From NCBI RefSeq assembly GCF_000812565.1, contig NZ_JTAM01000041.1:1-64000 (forward strand): DNA of 64,000 nt, written 5' to 3'. Each line of letters opens with the position of its first letter. Position 1 is the stretch's first letter. Source of the stretch: Flammeovirga sp. OC4. Its GTDB lineage: Bacteria; Bacteroidota; Bacteroidia; Cytophagales; Flammeovirgaceae. This document shows, one piece after another, positions 42,701 through 51,354 of this stretch. The position numbers and the translations under genes were made by a program. The notes under the pieces are model-generated. The model had not been told where the DNA came from, did no database searches, and saw only the letters and a program-made list of their open reading frames with translations.

Positions 42701-43210
42701 CTACATTTTCTTTCCCAAGAATACATTTACGCCTTTTGGCTGAGGATTTCCTGCAATTCTTCTCCAACTAACCACTTGTCCTACATGGGTCAAAGCATCT
42801 GCGATTTGACCATTGATTAAATACCAAAAGGGAAAAGATTGTGTAGCCCCATTATAGTTGTGGTTTTCTAAGGATTGAGGGTCCATTTTTCTTAAATATT
42901 GGCCTAACTCCCAATATAGGTCTAAGGTTTCTTTACGGTATTCCTCGAAACTTGACAACTCTTTTTTAGCAGAAATACTATTGGTCAAAACCTTATGAGC
43001 AGCAAAAGCCAAATCATAAATATGCCCAATTAATTCTAGCATATTTCTGCTCGACTCAACGGGTCTAAATTCAATTTCGTTTTCAGAAAGGCCTTCTGTT
43101 GCCCAATGATACCTAAAACCAAGTCCATCCACCAACCTGCTTAAAATAGTAGCCGCATTGGTTACTTCGGGAAGTTTTGGTATTTCATAATAGGGAAGTT
43201 CTTTGTTCAT
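42701..43210 (-). CDS. DinB-family protein
   Basis: 169 residues. DinB-like four-helix bundle with metal ligands in IGHIYDL and ADALTHVGQVVSWRR (His-x-x-x-x-x-x-x pattern, His at the C-terminal helix). DinB-fold enzymes are metal-dependent thiol transferases or hydrolases using bacillithiol, mycothiol or similar (family knowledge). Its start overlaps the eda stop by one base, and a second DinB gene opens the operon. Confidence 0.8.
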   Translation of the reverse strand: MNKELPYYEIPKLPEVTNAATILSRLVDGLGFRYHWATEGLSENEIEFRPVESSRNMLELIGHIYDLAFAAHKVLTNSISAKKELSSFEEYRKETLDLYWELGQYLRKMDPQSLENHNYNGATQSFPFWYLINGQIADALTHVGQVVSWRRIAGNPQPKGVNVFLGKKM

Positions 43211-43863
43211 TATTTTAAAATGGTTTTGATCTCTTTTAGCTTTGCATAAAGCTTCTTAAAATGCGCTAGTAACTCTTCTTCTTTTCCTTCTAGCATTAGT
43301 TCTGGAGTGAATAAAGCACTTCCTCCCATTCCTACTCCATACACACCTATATTGAAATATTCAAACAAATTGTCTTGGTTGATTCCTCCCATTGGTAGAA
43401 GTGGAACTTCATTTAAAGGGCCTTTGATGTCCTTTATGTACTTAGGACCTAATTGAGAACATGGAAATACTTTGACTGCTTTTGCTCCTAGTTGCCATGC
43501 TTTATAAATCTCAGAAGGTGTAAATGCACCCGGAAAAATAGGTGTGTTACTTGTTTTGCACTTCTCAAATAACTCTTCATTTAAAATAGGAGTAACAATA
43601 AAATTAGCTCCGGCATGCATTGCTTTTTGAAGGTCTTGTACCGAACAAACCGTACCTGCTCCAATATTTAGATTTGGGAAATGTTGGATTGCATTATGGA
43701 TCAATACTTCAGCCTTTGGTGTGTTCATTGTAATTTCTAAGGTGGTAAACCCTGCCTCTTCATACAATGGTAAAATTCTCTTTAGCGTTTCCCAATCTAC
43801 ACCTCTCAAAACACCCATAATAGGTGCTCTTTCAAAAGCACTTGATGAAAATGTATCTATCAT
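43210..43863 (-). CDS. eda: KDPG/KHG aldolase
   Basis: 217 residues. Class I aldolase cleaving 2-keto-3-deoxy-6-phosphogluconate (and 4-hydroxy-2-oxoglutarate) to pyruvate and an aldehyde. Signature parts: IMGVLRGV, TLEITMNTP (catalytic Glu), NIGAGTV, FPGAFTPSEI, KAVKVFPCS with the Schiff-base Lys, and LLPMGGI. No edd or sugar-acid kinase is next to it; instead it sits between two DinB genes with 1-nt overlap and 2-nt gap, so it may serve sugar-acid catabolism encoded elsewhere. Confidence 0.93.
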   Translation of the reverse strand: MIDTFSSSAFERAPIMGVLRGVDWETLKRILPLYEEAGFTTLEITMNTPKAEVLIHNAIQHFPNLNIGAGTVCSVQDLQKAMHAGANFIVTPILNEELFEKCKTSNTPIFPGAFTPSEIYKAWQLGAKAVKVFPCSQLGPKYIKDIKGPLNEVPLLPMGGINQDNLFEYFNIGVYGVGMGGSALFTPELMLEGKEEELLAHFKKLYAKLKEIKTILK

Positions 43864-43865
43864 TT

Positions 43866-44396
43866 CTATTTTGATTCTAAAAGTGGGAAATACCTTTCTT
43901 TAATGATATCCATGTGGTGTAATTGATGCCCTGCAATCGTGAAGCCCAAAGCCAACGTAGAGATTTCATTACCGTTAGCAGAACCTGCATGCTGTAACAT
44001 ATCGTCTGTAAAGCTTTTGAATAAAGAAATGGTATTTACTCTCAATATTTGAAATTCATTGATCATATCGTCCAACTCTCTATGATTAGCCATACTTGAT
44101 ATTACATAATCATCTTCCTCAAAACCCGGCAAATTTGTCTTATCCTCTCTAGCTATTGTCAATGCTCTATAGGCCAATATCCTCTCCGTATCTATCATAT
44201 GTTGCATGAGTTCATGTGTCGTCCATTTATTAGGAGCATACACATTCATTTTCAACGCTTTTAAATCAGCAACAAAATCAGCATCAATTTTTACGATCGT
44301 TTCTGAAAGTGCATCTATAACTGACAATTTATCATCTACTTTGTTGATATACCTATCAAAAAAATTAGGCATAAAAGGAAGGTCTTTCTTTCTCAT
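43866..44396 (-). CDS. DinB-family protein
   Basis: 176 residues. DinB_2-type bundle: WTTHELMQHMIDTERILAYRAL carries the first metal His, and TIAGHQLHHMDIIKERY the C-terminal HxxxH-type ligands. First gene of the DinB-eda-DinB operon, divergent from the sulfurtransferase gene. Confidence 0.85.
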   Translation of the reverse strand: MRKKDLPFMPNFFDRYINKVDDKLSVIDALSETIVKIDADFVADLKALKMNVYAPNKWTTHELMQHMIDTERILAYRALTIAREDKTNLPGFEEDDYVISSMANHRELDDMINEFQILRVNTISLFKSFTDDMLQHAGSANGNEISTLALGFTIAGHQLHHMDIIKERYFPLLESK

Positions 44397-44621
44397 AAAA
44401 TTATTATTTGTAATAAAAAATCTACTGAGTCATGTTTCGTATAAAAAATCTCAGCGATCTCTAAATTAATGAATTCTTTTAAAATAAGTACTTTGATAAG
44501 TAGAATATGGGCTACATAGTTCAACATAGATCACAATCGAAGATTCTTAAGAGGTAAGATCGCTGTATAAAATGAAATATTATTATCTTCAATCCTAAAT
44601 TCGTCAATAATCAATTTACAA

Positions 44622-45452
44622 ATGAAAAATCTAATCACACCTCAACAATTATCAGATCAATTAGGAGACAAGGACCTTGTGTTATTGGATGCGAGTCAGG
44701 ATGGTAAAGCTGCTGGTTTAGCGACTATATATCCTGATTTAATGATCGGTGGGGCTCGTTTTTTTGACATCAAAAATACCTTTAGCGATACATCGAGTGG
44801 ATTACCGAATACTTTTCCTTCTGCGGTCCACTTTGAAAATGAATGCCAAAAACTTGGGATCAATAAAGACAGCAAAATTGTCGTTTATGATAATATTGGT
44901 CTGTTTTCAAGTCCAAGAGCCTGGTGGATGTTTAAAGCCATGGGCCATGAAAACGTAAAAGTGTTGAACGGTGGGCTACCTGCTTGGCTGAAAGATGGTT
45001 TCGAAACGGTCCCAAAAAATCATAATACAACATTTGAAAAAGGTGATTTTCAAGCCCATTTTGATCCTCAGAAAATAAAATCTATGGAAGAGGTATTGGA
45101 AAATATTACTTCAAAAAAAGAAATCGTTGTGGATGCAAGAGGAAAGCAACGCTTTGATGGCACTGTTGACGAACCAAGGCCTGGAATGAAGAGTGGACAC
45201 ATTCCTAATGCCGTCAATATTCCTTTTAAAAACCTACTCATAGAAGGAAAACTAAAGCCAGAAGGTGAATTAATAAAGATTTTTAATGCTGCGGTACCTC
45301 AAGGTCAGAATTTGATTTTTAGCTGCGGTTCAGGTATTACAGCCTGTATTGTACATCTTGTTGCTTCAGAAATTATAGAGGTACCCATGTCGGTTTATGA
45401 TGGTTCATGGTCGGAATGGGGAAAATCTGAAAATCCTATTGTCAAAAGCTAA
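44622..45452 (+). CDS. Sulfurtransferase (rhodanese / 3-mercaptopyruvate type)
   Basis: 276 residues with two rhodanese domains. The N-terminal inactive domain contains VYDNIGLFSSPRAWWMFKAMGH and VLNGGLPAWL. The C-terminal active domain contains VVDARGKQRFDGTVDEPRPG, GHIPNAVNIPF and the catalytic loop FSCGSGITACI. The loop CGSGITAC resembles the CG[S/T]GVTA of mercaptopyruvate sulfurtransferase (SseA). Transfers sulfane sulfur to thiols or cyanide. Probably cytosolic. Confidence 0.92.
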   Translation: MKNLITPQQLSDQLGDKDLVLLDASQDGKAAGLATIYPDLMIGGARFFDIKNTFSDTSSGLPNTFPSAVHFENECQKLGINKDSKIVVYDNIGLFSSPRAWWMFKAMGHENVKVLNGGLPAWLKDGFETVPKNHNTTFEKGDFQAHFDPQKIKSMEEVLENITSKKEIVVDARGKQRFDGTVDEPRPGMKSGHIPNAVNIPFKNLLIEGKLKPEGELIKIFNAAVPQGQNLIFSCGSGITACIVHLVASEIIEVPMSVYDGSWSEWGKSENPIVKS

Positions 45453-45569
45453 TCACATCATGAATCCATAAATTTCAATACTTTGCTCTTCAGCTTTTTT
45501 AAAACAAGGAACAAAGTATTGATATCTCCATCTTCTTTTTTCAACTTCTCAATAGATTTTTTTCGGATA

Positions 45570-46505
45570 ATGAAACAACTGATTACTTACTTCAAAGATT
45601 TCCATCAGAACCTTTACGGCCCATTTACATTCCTATTAATTGGCCTATGGGCTGCCTTTCTAATTGGTGTGAACTATTATTTTGACATAGAGGATGGTTA
45701 TATCGATCACATCAACTCTTTTCCACTTAAAGGAGTGGCATTTTTTATTTATCATTTAGTGGGTTATTTGGGTGTATTAGTTATAATTCATTGGAGTACG
45801 GATCGGAAAGTTCTGACGCAAAACAAAGATTTTTGGATAAAGCTGACTTTTGTTTTTATCGTTTTAGCAGCTGCGAGAAGTTTCTTTTTTCATCACTATT
45901 TAGTCGCTGGATTAGATGGTTACACGAAGGTTTACTTTTTCAAGGTATTTTCGAAAGCGAGAAAAGTTATCATTTTTTTTACGGGGGCCATTCTTCTTTA
46001 CTTTTTCTTTGATAAAAAAGAACTTTCTCACTTTTATGGCTTGTCCATGAAGGCTAAAAACCTTCGTCCCTATTTTATTTTATTAGCACTCATCGCTCCA
46101 TTTATTATAGGTGCTTCTTTTACACCCGCCTTTCAAAAATTTTATCCTTTTGTAAAGTATGCTTACCCTGAAGTGATGGCAAAACTTTACCATTTCCCTA
46201 AAGAGCTTTTTATTACATTTTATGAAATCGTTTATGCTTTAGAGTTTTTTGGCGTGGAATTATTTTTTAGAGGCGTTTTAATTTTTGGGTTAACAAAATT
46301 TATTGGGAAAGATGTTGTCGTTCCGATGGCGATTACTTATGCTGTTTTTCATTTTGGAAAACCAATGGGTGAAGCAATTAGTTCTATTTTTGGTGGGTAT
46401 ATTTTAGGAGTGATTGCCTATTATTCAAAAAGTCTTTGGGGAGGAATCATTATTCATATTGGTATCGCCTTATTGATGGAGTTTTTTGCTTATATCCAAT
46501 TATAA
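45570..46505 (+). CDS. CPBP-family intramembrane protease
   Basis: 311 residues from the Met at 45570; the frame extends 29 codons upstream without support. About eight membrane helices. The CPBP (CAAX-protease/Abi) core is VELFFRGVLIFGL (Glu and Arg of motif 1, but Val where the first Glu of EExxxR usually is), AITYAVFHFGKP (motif 2 His) and GGIIIHIGIAL (motif 3 His). Members process prenylated proteins or bacteriocin-like peptides. The missing first Glu leaves activity uncertain. Confidence 0.82.
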   Translation: MKQLITYFKDFHQNLYGPFTFLLIGLWAAFLIGVNYYFDIEDGYIDHINSFPLKGVAFFIYHLVGYLGVLVIIHWSTDRKVLTQNKDFWIKLTFVFIVLAAARSFFFHHYLVAGLDGYTKVYFFKVFSKARKVIIFFTGAILLYFFFDKKELSHFYGLSMKAKNLRPYFILLALIAPFIIGASFTPAFQKFYPFVKYAYPEVMAKLYHFPKELFITFYEIVYALEFFGVELFFRGVLIFGLTKFIGKDVVVPMAITYAVFHFGKPMGEAISSIFGGYILGVIAYYSKSLWGGIIIHIGIALLMEFFAYIQL

Positions 46506-46506
46506 A

Positions 46507-46540
46507 AAATTACCCATACCTTAAGCATGGGTAATTTGTA
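46507..46540. terminator. Bidirectional intrinsic terminator
   Basis: 11-bp perfect stem AAATTACCCAT / ATGGGTAATTT with a 9-nt loop, with T6 on the minus strand, between two convergent genes. Confidence 0.85.
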
Positions 46541-46570
46541 GTATTTAAATTGCTTTGAATTCCAATATTA

Positions 46571-46948
46571 TTAATCGTTTGAGATCACTTGTACACGGAT
46601 AATTTCGTCATCAATTTCTACAGTGAATCGAGAAAACTCTAAGGACAACTCCTCACAAACTGTTTCTTCTAACTCTGATTTATCTTCCATAGAAACTTGA
46701 TATCCCCTATCAATTTCTCTTTTGATTGCTGCAGAACCTACTGTATTTTCCCAGCATTCAATAATTGAAGCGATATAAGCCAAATTGGGCACTTCAGACA
46801 TTTGTTCGAAAATTTCCTCCTCCTCATCGTCTGTTTCAGCTTCGGCGAGATCCATTAATAAGTCATAGTGGTCTTCATGTAATAAAAACTCATGATTTAC
46901 CACTTGATCGTTGCTGTTTAGATTTCTTAGTTTTTCTAAAGTTGACAT
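46571..46948 (-). CDS. Small acidic protein of unknown function
   Basis: 125 residues, very acidic (EAETDDEEEEIFEQM), no signal peptide, mostly predicted helical. No family recognised. It has its own terminator, which supports a real gene. Confidence 0.6.
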   Translation of the reverse strand: MSTLEKLRNLNSNDQVVNHEFLLHEDHYDLLMDLAEAETDDEEEEIFEQMSEVPNLAYIASIIECWENTVGSAAIKREIDRGYQVSMEDKSELEETVCEELSLEFSRFTVEIDDEIIRVQVISND

Positions 46949-47090
46949 ATCTTAATCAGTTTATTCACAAGCCAATTTAATAAAAAAAAATTGAGATCGC
47001 TTTAACCTAATATTAACTACATCTCTTTATCAAAAAAACTACCCTCCAATTAAGAAAGGTAGTTCAAAAGCAACTGAAATATTTACGCTT

Positions 47091-47666
47091 TTACAAATCC
47101 GCTAGAATACTTTGGTGTAATTCGTAAATGTCTTTATCAGTCAAGCTACACAATGAAAAACTAAAATCGTTTATTCTTTTGGCTTGATTATTTTCAATCG
47201 TACTGAAAGATAATTGTGATGAAGCACGTTCATCTACTACCTCTTTACATTCATAATCATCTTTTTCACGTACCTCAGTAATTCGGTTTTCTGCTAAAGG
47301 AGTAAATCTAAATCGCTTATTATCCCCAGAAGGGTCTTCAGTAATTACTACTTTCGCATCAAAGCCTTGATGTCTAATTCCTGTTACCGTAAGTGTTTTT
47401 GGATTATACTCAACACTTTGGTAAGCTCCGGTAGTTGCATTTTCTCTAATATCAAACTCCATTACTGTGACAGTATTGCGTGAAGTGTGTACTATTCTAT
47501 ATTTAGCATCTACTTTATCTGAAATATCAATATCTGGAATACTGTCGACTGGAATGCCCCAATCTGGAGTATCATCACTTGGTCCTAGTTCTTCATGACT
47601 TCCACATGAAGAAAAAATAGCTAATGAAAGAATAATAAAAGTAATGTTTTGAATGAAGTATCTCAT
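47091..47666 (-). CDS. Lipoprotein of unknown function
   Basis: 191 residues with a lipobox IFSSC (Cys21). The mature part is beta-rich with two further Cys (DYECKE, SLCSL). Monocistronic. The leader contains a direct repeat of TTTTTAATTATG (47672 onwards). Confidence 0.65.
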   Translation of the reverse strand: MRYFIQNITFIILSLAIFSSCGSHEELGPSDDTPDWGIPVDSIPDIDISDKVDAKYRIVHTSRNTVTVMEFDIRENATTGAYQSVEYNPKTLTVTGIRHQGFDAKVVITEDPSGDNKRFRFTPLAENRITEVREKDDYECKEVVDERASSQLSFSTIENNQAKRINDFSFSLCSLTDKDIYELHQSILADL

Positions 47667-47809
47667 TTTGTTTTTAATTATGTTTTTAATTATGTTTTGT
47701 GACGTTCAGTATAAAAAACGTGATACTACATTATTCTGATTTCCTTTAAAAGACATTATGAATACCTAAAAAAGACCAAAATGGCTTTTCAATGAACTTT
47801 TTAGGAAAT

Positions 47810-48583
47810 TCATAAAATTCTAAAGTTATAGTTGATTATTTGGCTCTTCTGATCTGCTTGCTCGATTACTTTTTTGAAGGACAAAGGTGTGTTTCCAACA
47901 AAAAACTTAAACTCTCTTATAAAATGGGCTTGATCAAAATATCCAGAAGATAAACCAATGGCTGTCAATTGATTTTCTTCATCAATGATATTACATAAAG
48001 CCTTTCTAAACTTGATGAGACGTTCAAATTTCTTGGGGGAAATACCGATCTGATTTGAAAATAATCGATGGAGTGAGGTGTAATTCGTTGCGTTAGATTC
48101 GCAAAACTCCTCAATGGTTTTTATAGGGTTCTCTCCTCTAAAATTCCAGTAAAAATCTTTGACAAGGGAAGATAACTTACCCTGCTTATATTGTGAGGAG
48201 AGCTGAATGATTATCTCATGTTCCAGTGGAGAGTTTTGCCTACTGGTGAAAGAAAAATCATAGTCGACTACTTTGTTAATAATGTCTTTAGGAGCTAAGG
48301 TAAAAAAAGATTGTAAAGCATAAGGGTAAAACCGCACACCCAATAGTTTAACACCTTTAGGGTAAAATTGAATTGATGGAGACAAACTTACCCCTTCAAG
48401 GTGTGGGCTATTTTTTACAGAGTTGTTATAAGAATAACTCACCTCAGATAAAGGTATAATGAGATTGATATACTGACTTGGAGGTGAGTAGATTTCAAGA
48501 TCATCAGTAGTATTTTCCAATACCCAGACTCTTTCTATCAAATCTGAGTATTGAAAAGGTGTATATGATTTTAAATCAATCAA
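47810..48583 (-). CDS. AraC-family transcriptional regulator
   Basis: 257 residues. The N-terminal sensor (1-150) is of the DUF6597/AraC-binding type (VLENTTDDLEIYSPPSQYINLIIPL). The C-terminal double helix-turn-helix (165-245) has TIEEFCESNATNYTSLHRLFSNQIGISPKKFERLIKF and SSGYFDQAHFIREFKFFVGNTP. It lies 10 nt downstream of a VOC gene on the same strand, so the pair may be a small resistance or detoxification unit with autoregulation. Confidence 0.88.
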   Translation of the reverse strand: MIDLKSYTPFQYSDLIERVWVLENTTDDLEIYSPPSQYINLIIPLSEVSYSYNNSVKNSPHLEGVSLSPSIQFYPKGVKLLGVRFYPYALQSFFTLAPKDIINKVVDYDFSFTSRQNSPLEHEIIIQLSSQYKQGKLSSLVKDFYWNFRGENPIKTIEEFCESNATNYTSLHRLFSNQIGISPKKFERLIKFRKALCNIIDEENQLTAIGLSSGYFDQAHFIREFKFFVGNTPLSFKKVIEQADQKSQIINYNFRIL

Positions 48584-48593
48584 AACTGTCTTT

Positions 48594-48980
48594 TTAAGCC
48601 ATAAGTTCTATCCTATTTCCATCCGGATCCAAAAGGACACTTTCATAATATCCATCACCGGTAAGACGCGGTTCTCCCACAATAACGATTCCTTCTTTTC
48701 TAAAAGCAGCTGTCATCTGATCCACTTTTTCTTGACTCCCGACATCAAAAGCAAAATGCGTTAAACCTATTCTTTCTTTCACTTCGGTGGATAATTCAAG
48801 TTGATCGGTTTGCATTATCTCAAATCGAGTACTTTCCCCATCTATTGAAAGAAAATAGGAAGAAAAACCTTTCTTTAAATTAATGTACTTTTCGTTGGCC
48901 TTCATTCCAAAGTATTTTACATAAAAGGTTTTTAATCTTTCTAAATCTTTGGTCCAAATGGCAATATGTTCTAATCTCAT
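48594..48980 (-). CDS. VOC-superfamily (glyoxalase/bleomycin-resistance-like) protein
   Basis: 128 residues. Two VOC beta-alpha-beta-beta-beta units: MRLEHIAIWTKDLERLKTFY with the first metal His, LTHFAFDVG with the second, and YYESVLLDPDGNRIEL with the final Glu. The ligand set is that of active metal-dependent VOC enzymes. First gene of the unit with the AraC regulator. Confidence 0.9.
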   Translation of the reverse strand: MRLEHIAIWTKDLERLKTFYVKYFGMKANEKYINLKKGFSSYFLSIDGESTRFEIMQTDQLELSTEVKERIGLTHFAFDVGSQEKVDQMTAAFRKEGIVIVGEPRLTGDGYYESVLLDPDGNRIELMA

Positions 48981-49103
48981 CTTACTTGTATTATATGATT
49001 GATAAGTACCAAGCCAATATTAGATCACATATAATATCGTCTTGTTACTTATAACAAAAGTAAGTCAGTAAAAATGGAGAAAATTGTATATTTTAAACAG
49101 TTG

Positions 49104-49133
49104 AAAAAAAGCCAACTCATTGCTGAGTTGGCT
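49104..49133 (-). terminator. Intrinsic terminator
   Basis: 10-bp perfect stem AGCCAACTCA / TGAGTTGGCT, 4-nt loop, then seven T on the minus strand, 5 nt past the stop of the phosphatase-helicase gene. Confidence 0.93.
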
Positions 49134-49138
49134 GTCCT

Positions 49139-51196
49139 TTATTTTTTCTTTTTTCCGGAGCCGATGTAAGCACTTACTTTACCACTTGCTCTTTGTTTAT
49201 CGATAGAGGCTTTATTTTTTAATCTTCGCTTCTTATCTACTTTATCTTTGTTCTTCTTCTTCTCATGGAAGGCTCCTTGGAACGTTGGATCTTCTTTTCT
49301 CTTTTGAATATCGATTTCCATCGCCATTTCTTTCGCCTCATCTTTTGGCGTTTCAGAAATTTCAATATCCAACGGCAAATCCAATTCTGGAATATCTTTA
49401 TTGATCAGTTTTTCAACTTTTTTCAGGTGATATTTTTCGGCCTGATTACAGAAAGTAAAGGCTGTCCCCTCATTGTTGGCTCTACCTGTCCTACCTACTC
49501 TATGTACATAATCGTCATACATAACCGGTACATCAAAGTTGATCACATGAGAAACCATACTCACATCCAAACCACGAGCAGCAACGTCAGTGGCTACCAA
49601 TACACGTATATTTCCATCTTTAAAGGCTTCAATACTATTAATTCTAGCATTTTGCCCTTTGTTAGCATGAATTACTCTTACTTCTCCTTCAATTTTACGC
49701 TCCAAATACTTGAAAATACCATTTGCATGATCTTTCTTTTTCACGAAAACAATGATTCTTGAAAGTTCATCATCTTCATTCAGAAGGTATTCTAACAAGT
49801 TCAGTTTTGTTCTGAAGTTAGGCACATAGTAAACGTATTGATCTACCATTTCAGCTGTAGTCGCTTGTGGTGTAATTTCCACTCTAGTAGGGAATTCTAA
49901 AAATTCCTCACTCAAACGGACTACAATATCAGGCATTGTAGCAGAGAATAATAAGTTTTGACGCTTACGAGGAATGATTTCCAACATCTGACGGATCTGA
50001 GGCATAAAACCCATATCCATAATACGGTCGGCTTCATCCAAGACCATATACTTGATTTGTTTCGTTTTTAATTTCCCTCTTGAATAGATGTCCATGACTC
50101 TACCCGGAGTACCAATTAAAATATCGATCCCTTTTTCAACTTCTTCAATTTGTGTTTTGGGTCCAATACCACCATAAACCACTGCATGACGAAGTCCTGT
50201 ATATTTACCAAGCTTCTCCACTTCTTTGCCTACCTGAATAGAAAGCTCACGAGTAGGCACCAAAATCAAAACTCTAGGATCATTCCCTTGAGCATATTTT
50301 GCTTTGAATAATAAAGGCAATAAATAAGCGGCTGTTTTACCAGTACCTGTTTGGGCAATACCAAAAAGGTCATGCCCTGCCAAAACTAAAGGAATTGCCT
50401 TTTCTTGAATAGGAGTTGGTGTGGAGTACCCTTGATCATCACAAGCGTTGTAAAGTTGTTTGTTCAGCTTAAAGCGGCGAAAACCTAATTCGTCATTTTC
50501 AGCGTTTTTTTTTTCAACTTCTAATTCCAAACCTGGTTTTTGAGGCAAATGAGTCAATTCAGGATCTCCTCCTAAATGATCTACATTATTAAACTCAATT
50601 AACTTAAATTCACCAGTGTACTCGTTGTATTCTATAGTCGTTACACCTGTATTTTTAGGTGCATAATTTTTCATTTGATCGAAATCCATGTCCAATAACA
50701 GACATAAGAAAACTCGAATAGAACGGCTGTGCATACAAATCATCACATTGCGTTCGCTTTCGTTTTTCATGATTTTCTCCAATCCTTCTGCCTCTCTTCT
50801 CAAGACGTCCATCAATTGTTCACCATTTTTTGGATAACAATCGAAGTTGCCTTTCTCCCACTCATCAGAAATATCTTGAACGGTCATTCCATCAATCGTA
50901 TGATCGTCAATAGAATTACCTTCATAATCTCCGTAATTCATCTCGTCAAACTCTGGCATGATCTCATAGTCCAAACCTGCATCGATAAATCCTTTTGCAG
51001 TTTGATGAGTTCTTTTTAATGAGGTCACATACAATTTATCGAAAGGAAACTTCTTGTAAGCGTCAAATAGAAGTGAAGCTTGCTTTTGACCATTTTCATT
51101 GAGGTCAGCATCAATTTTTCTTCCTTGTACAATTCTTTTTGTATTGTAAGCTGTTTGACCGTGTCTGACTATATAAAGTCTTTTTGAATTACTCAT
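49139..51196 (-). CDS. Histidine phosphatase fused to DEAD-box RNA helicase
   Basis: A single 685-residue reading frame. Residues 1-210 are a phosphoglycerate-mutase-like histidine phosphatase: IVRHGQTAYN (His12), TSLKRTHQTA, FDEMNYGDYEG and ICMHSRSIRVFL (His156), with the catalytic set intact. Residues 235-620 are a DEAD-box helicase: GYSTPTPIQEKAIP (Q motif), AQTGTGKT (281-288), PTRELS, TPGRVMD, DEAD (387-390), SAT (418-420), VATDVAARGLDV and HRVGRTGRA. A basic C-terminal tail (620-685, many Lys) probably binds RNA. I see no frameshift at the junction. A cold-shock or ribosome-assembly helicase linked to a small-molecule phosphatase is an unusual combination. Confidence 0.93.
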   Translation of the reverse strand: MSNSKRLYIVRHGQTAYNTKRIVQGRKIDADLNENGQKQASLLFDAYKKFPFDKLYVTSLKRTHQTAKGFIDAGLDYEIMPEFDEMNYGDYEGNSIDDHTIDGMTVQDISDEWEKGNFDCYPKNGEQLMDVLRREAEGLEKIMKNESERNVMICMHSRSIRVFLCLLLDMDFDQMKNYAPKNTGVTTIEYNEYTGEFKLIEFNNVDHLGGDPELTHLPQKPGLELEVEKKNAENDELGFRRFKLNKQLYNACDDQGYSTPTPIQEKAIPLVLAGHDLFGIAQTGTGKTAAYLLPLLFKAKYAQGNDPRVLILVPTRELSIQVGKEVEKLGKYTGLRHAVVYGGIGPKTQIEEVEKGIDILIGTPGRVMDIYSRGKLKTKQIKYMVLDEADRIMDMGFMPQIRQMLEIIPRKRQNLLFSATMPDIVVRLSEEFLEFPTRVEITPQATTAEMVDQYVYYVPNFRTKLNLLEYLLNEDDELSRIIVFVKKKDHANGIFKYLERKIEGEVRVIHANKGQNARINSIEAFKDGNIRVLVATDVAARGLDVSMVSHVINFDVPVMYDDYVHRVGRTGRANNEGTAFTFCNQAEKYHLKKVEKLINKDIPELDLPLDIEISETPKDEAKEMAMEIDIQKRKEDPTFQGAFHEKKKNKDKVDKKRRLKNKASIDKQRASGKVSAYIGSGKKKK

Positions 51197-51354
51197 TATG
51201 ATGTATTAATGTTTTCAGACACAAAGTTAAAGGGATAATCAAAAAACAAATAGATTTATTATTAAAAATAAATGAATAAAATGTAATTATTAACGAAATA
51301 CAGATTAGTGATGGTCTAGTGATTTTTTCTTAAATGTCGTATAATTGTAATACT

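Noticed and set aside
47667-47702. Direct repeat TTTTTAATTATG upstream of a lipoprotein gene
   Set aside because: Only two short AT-rich units; likely slippage rather than an operator.
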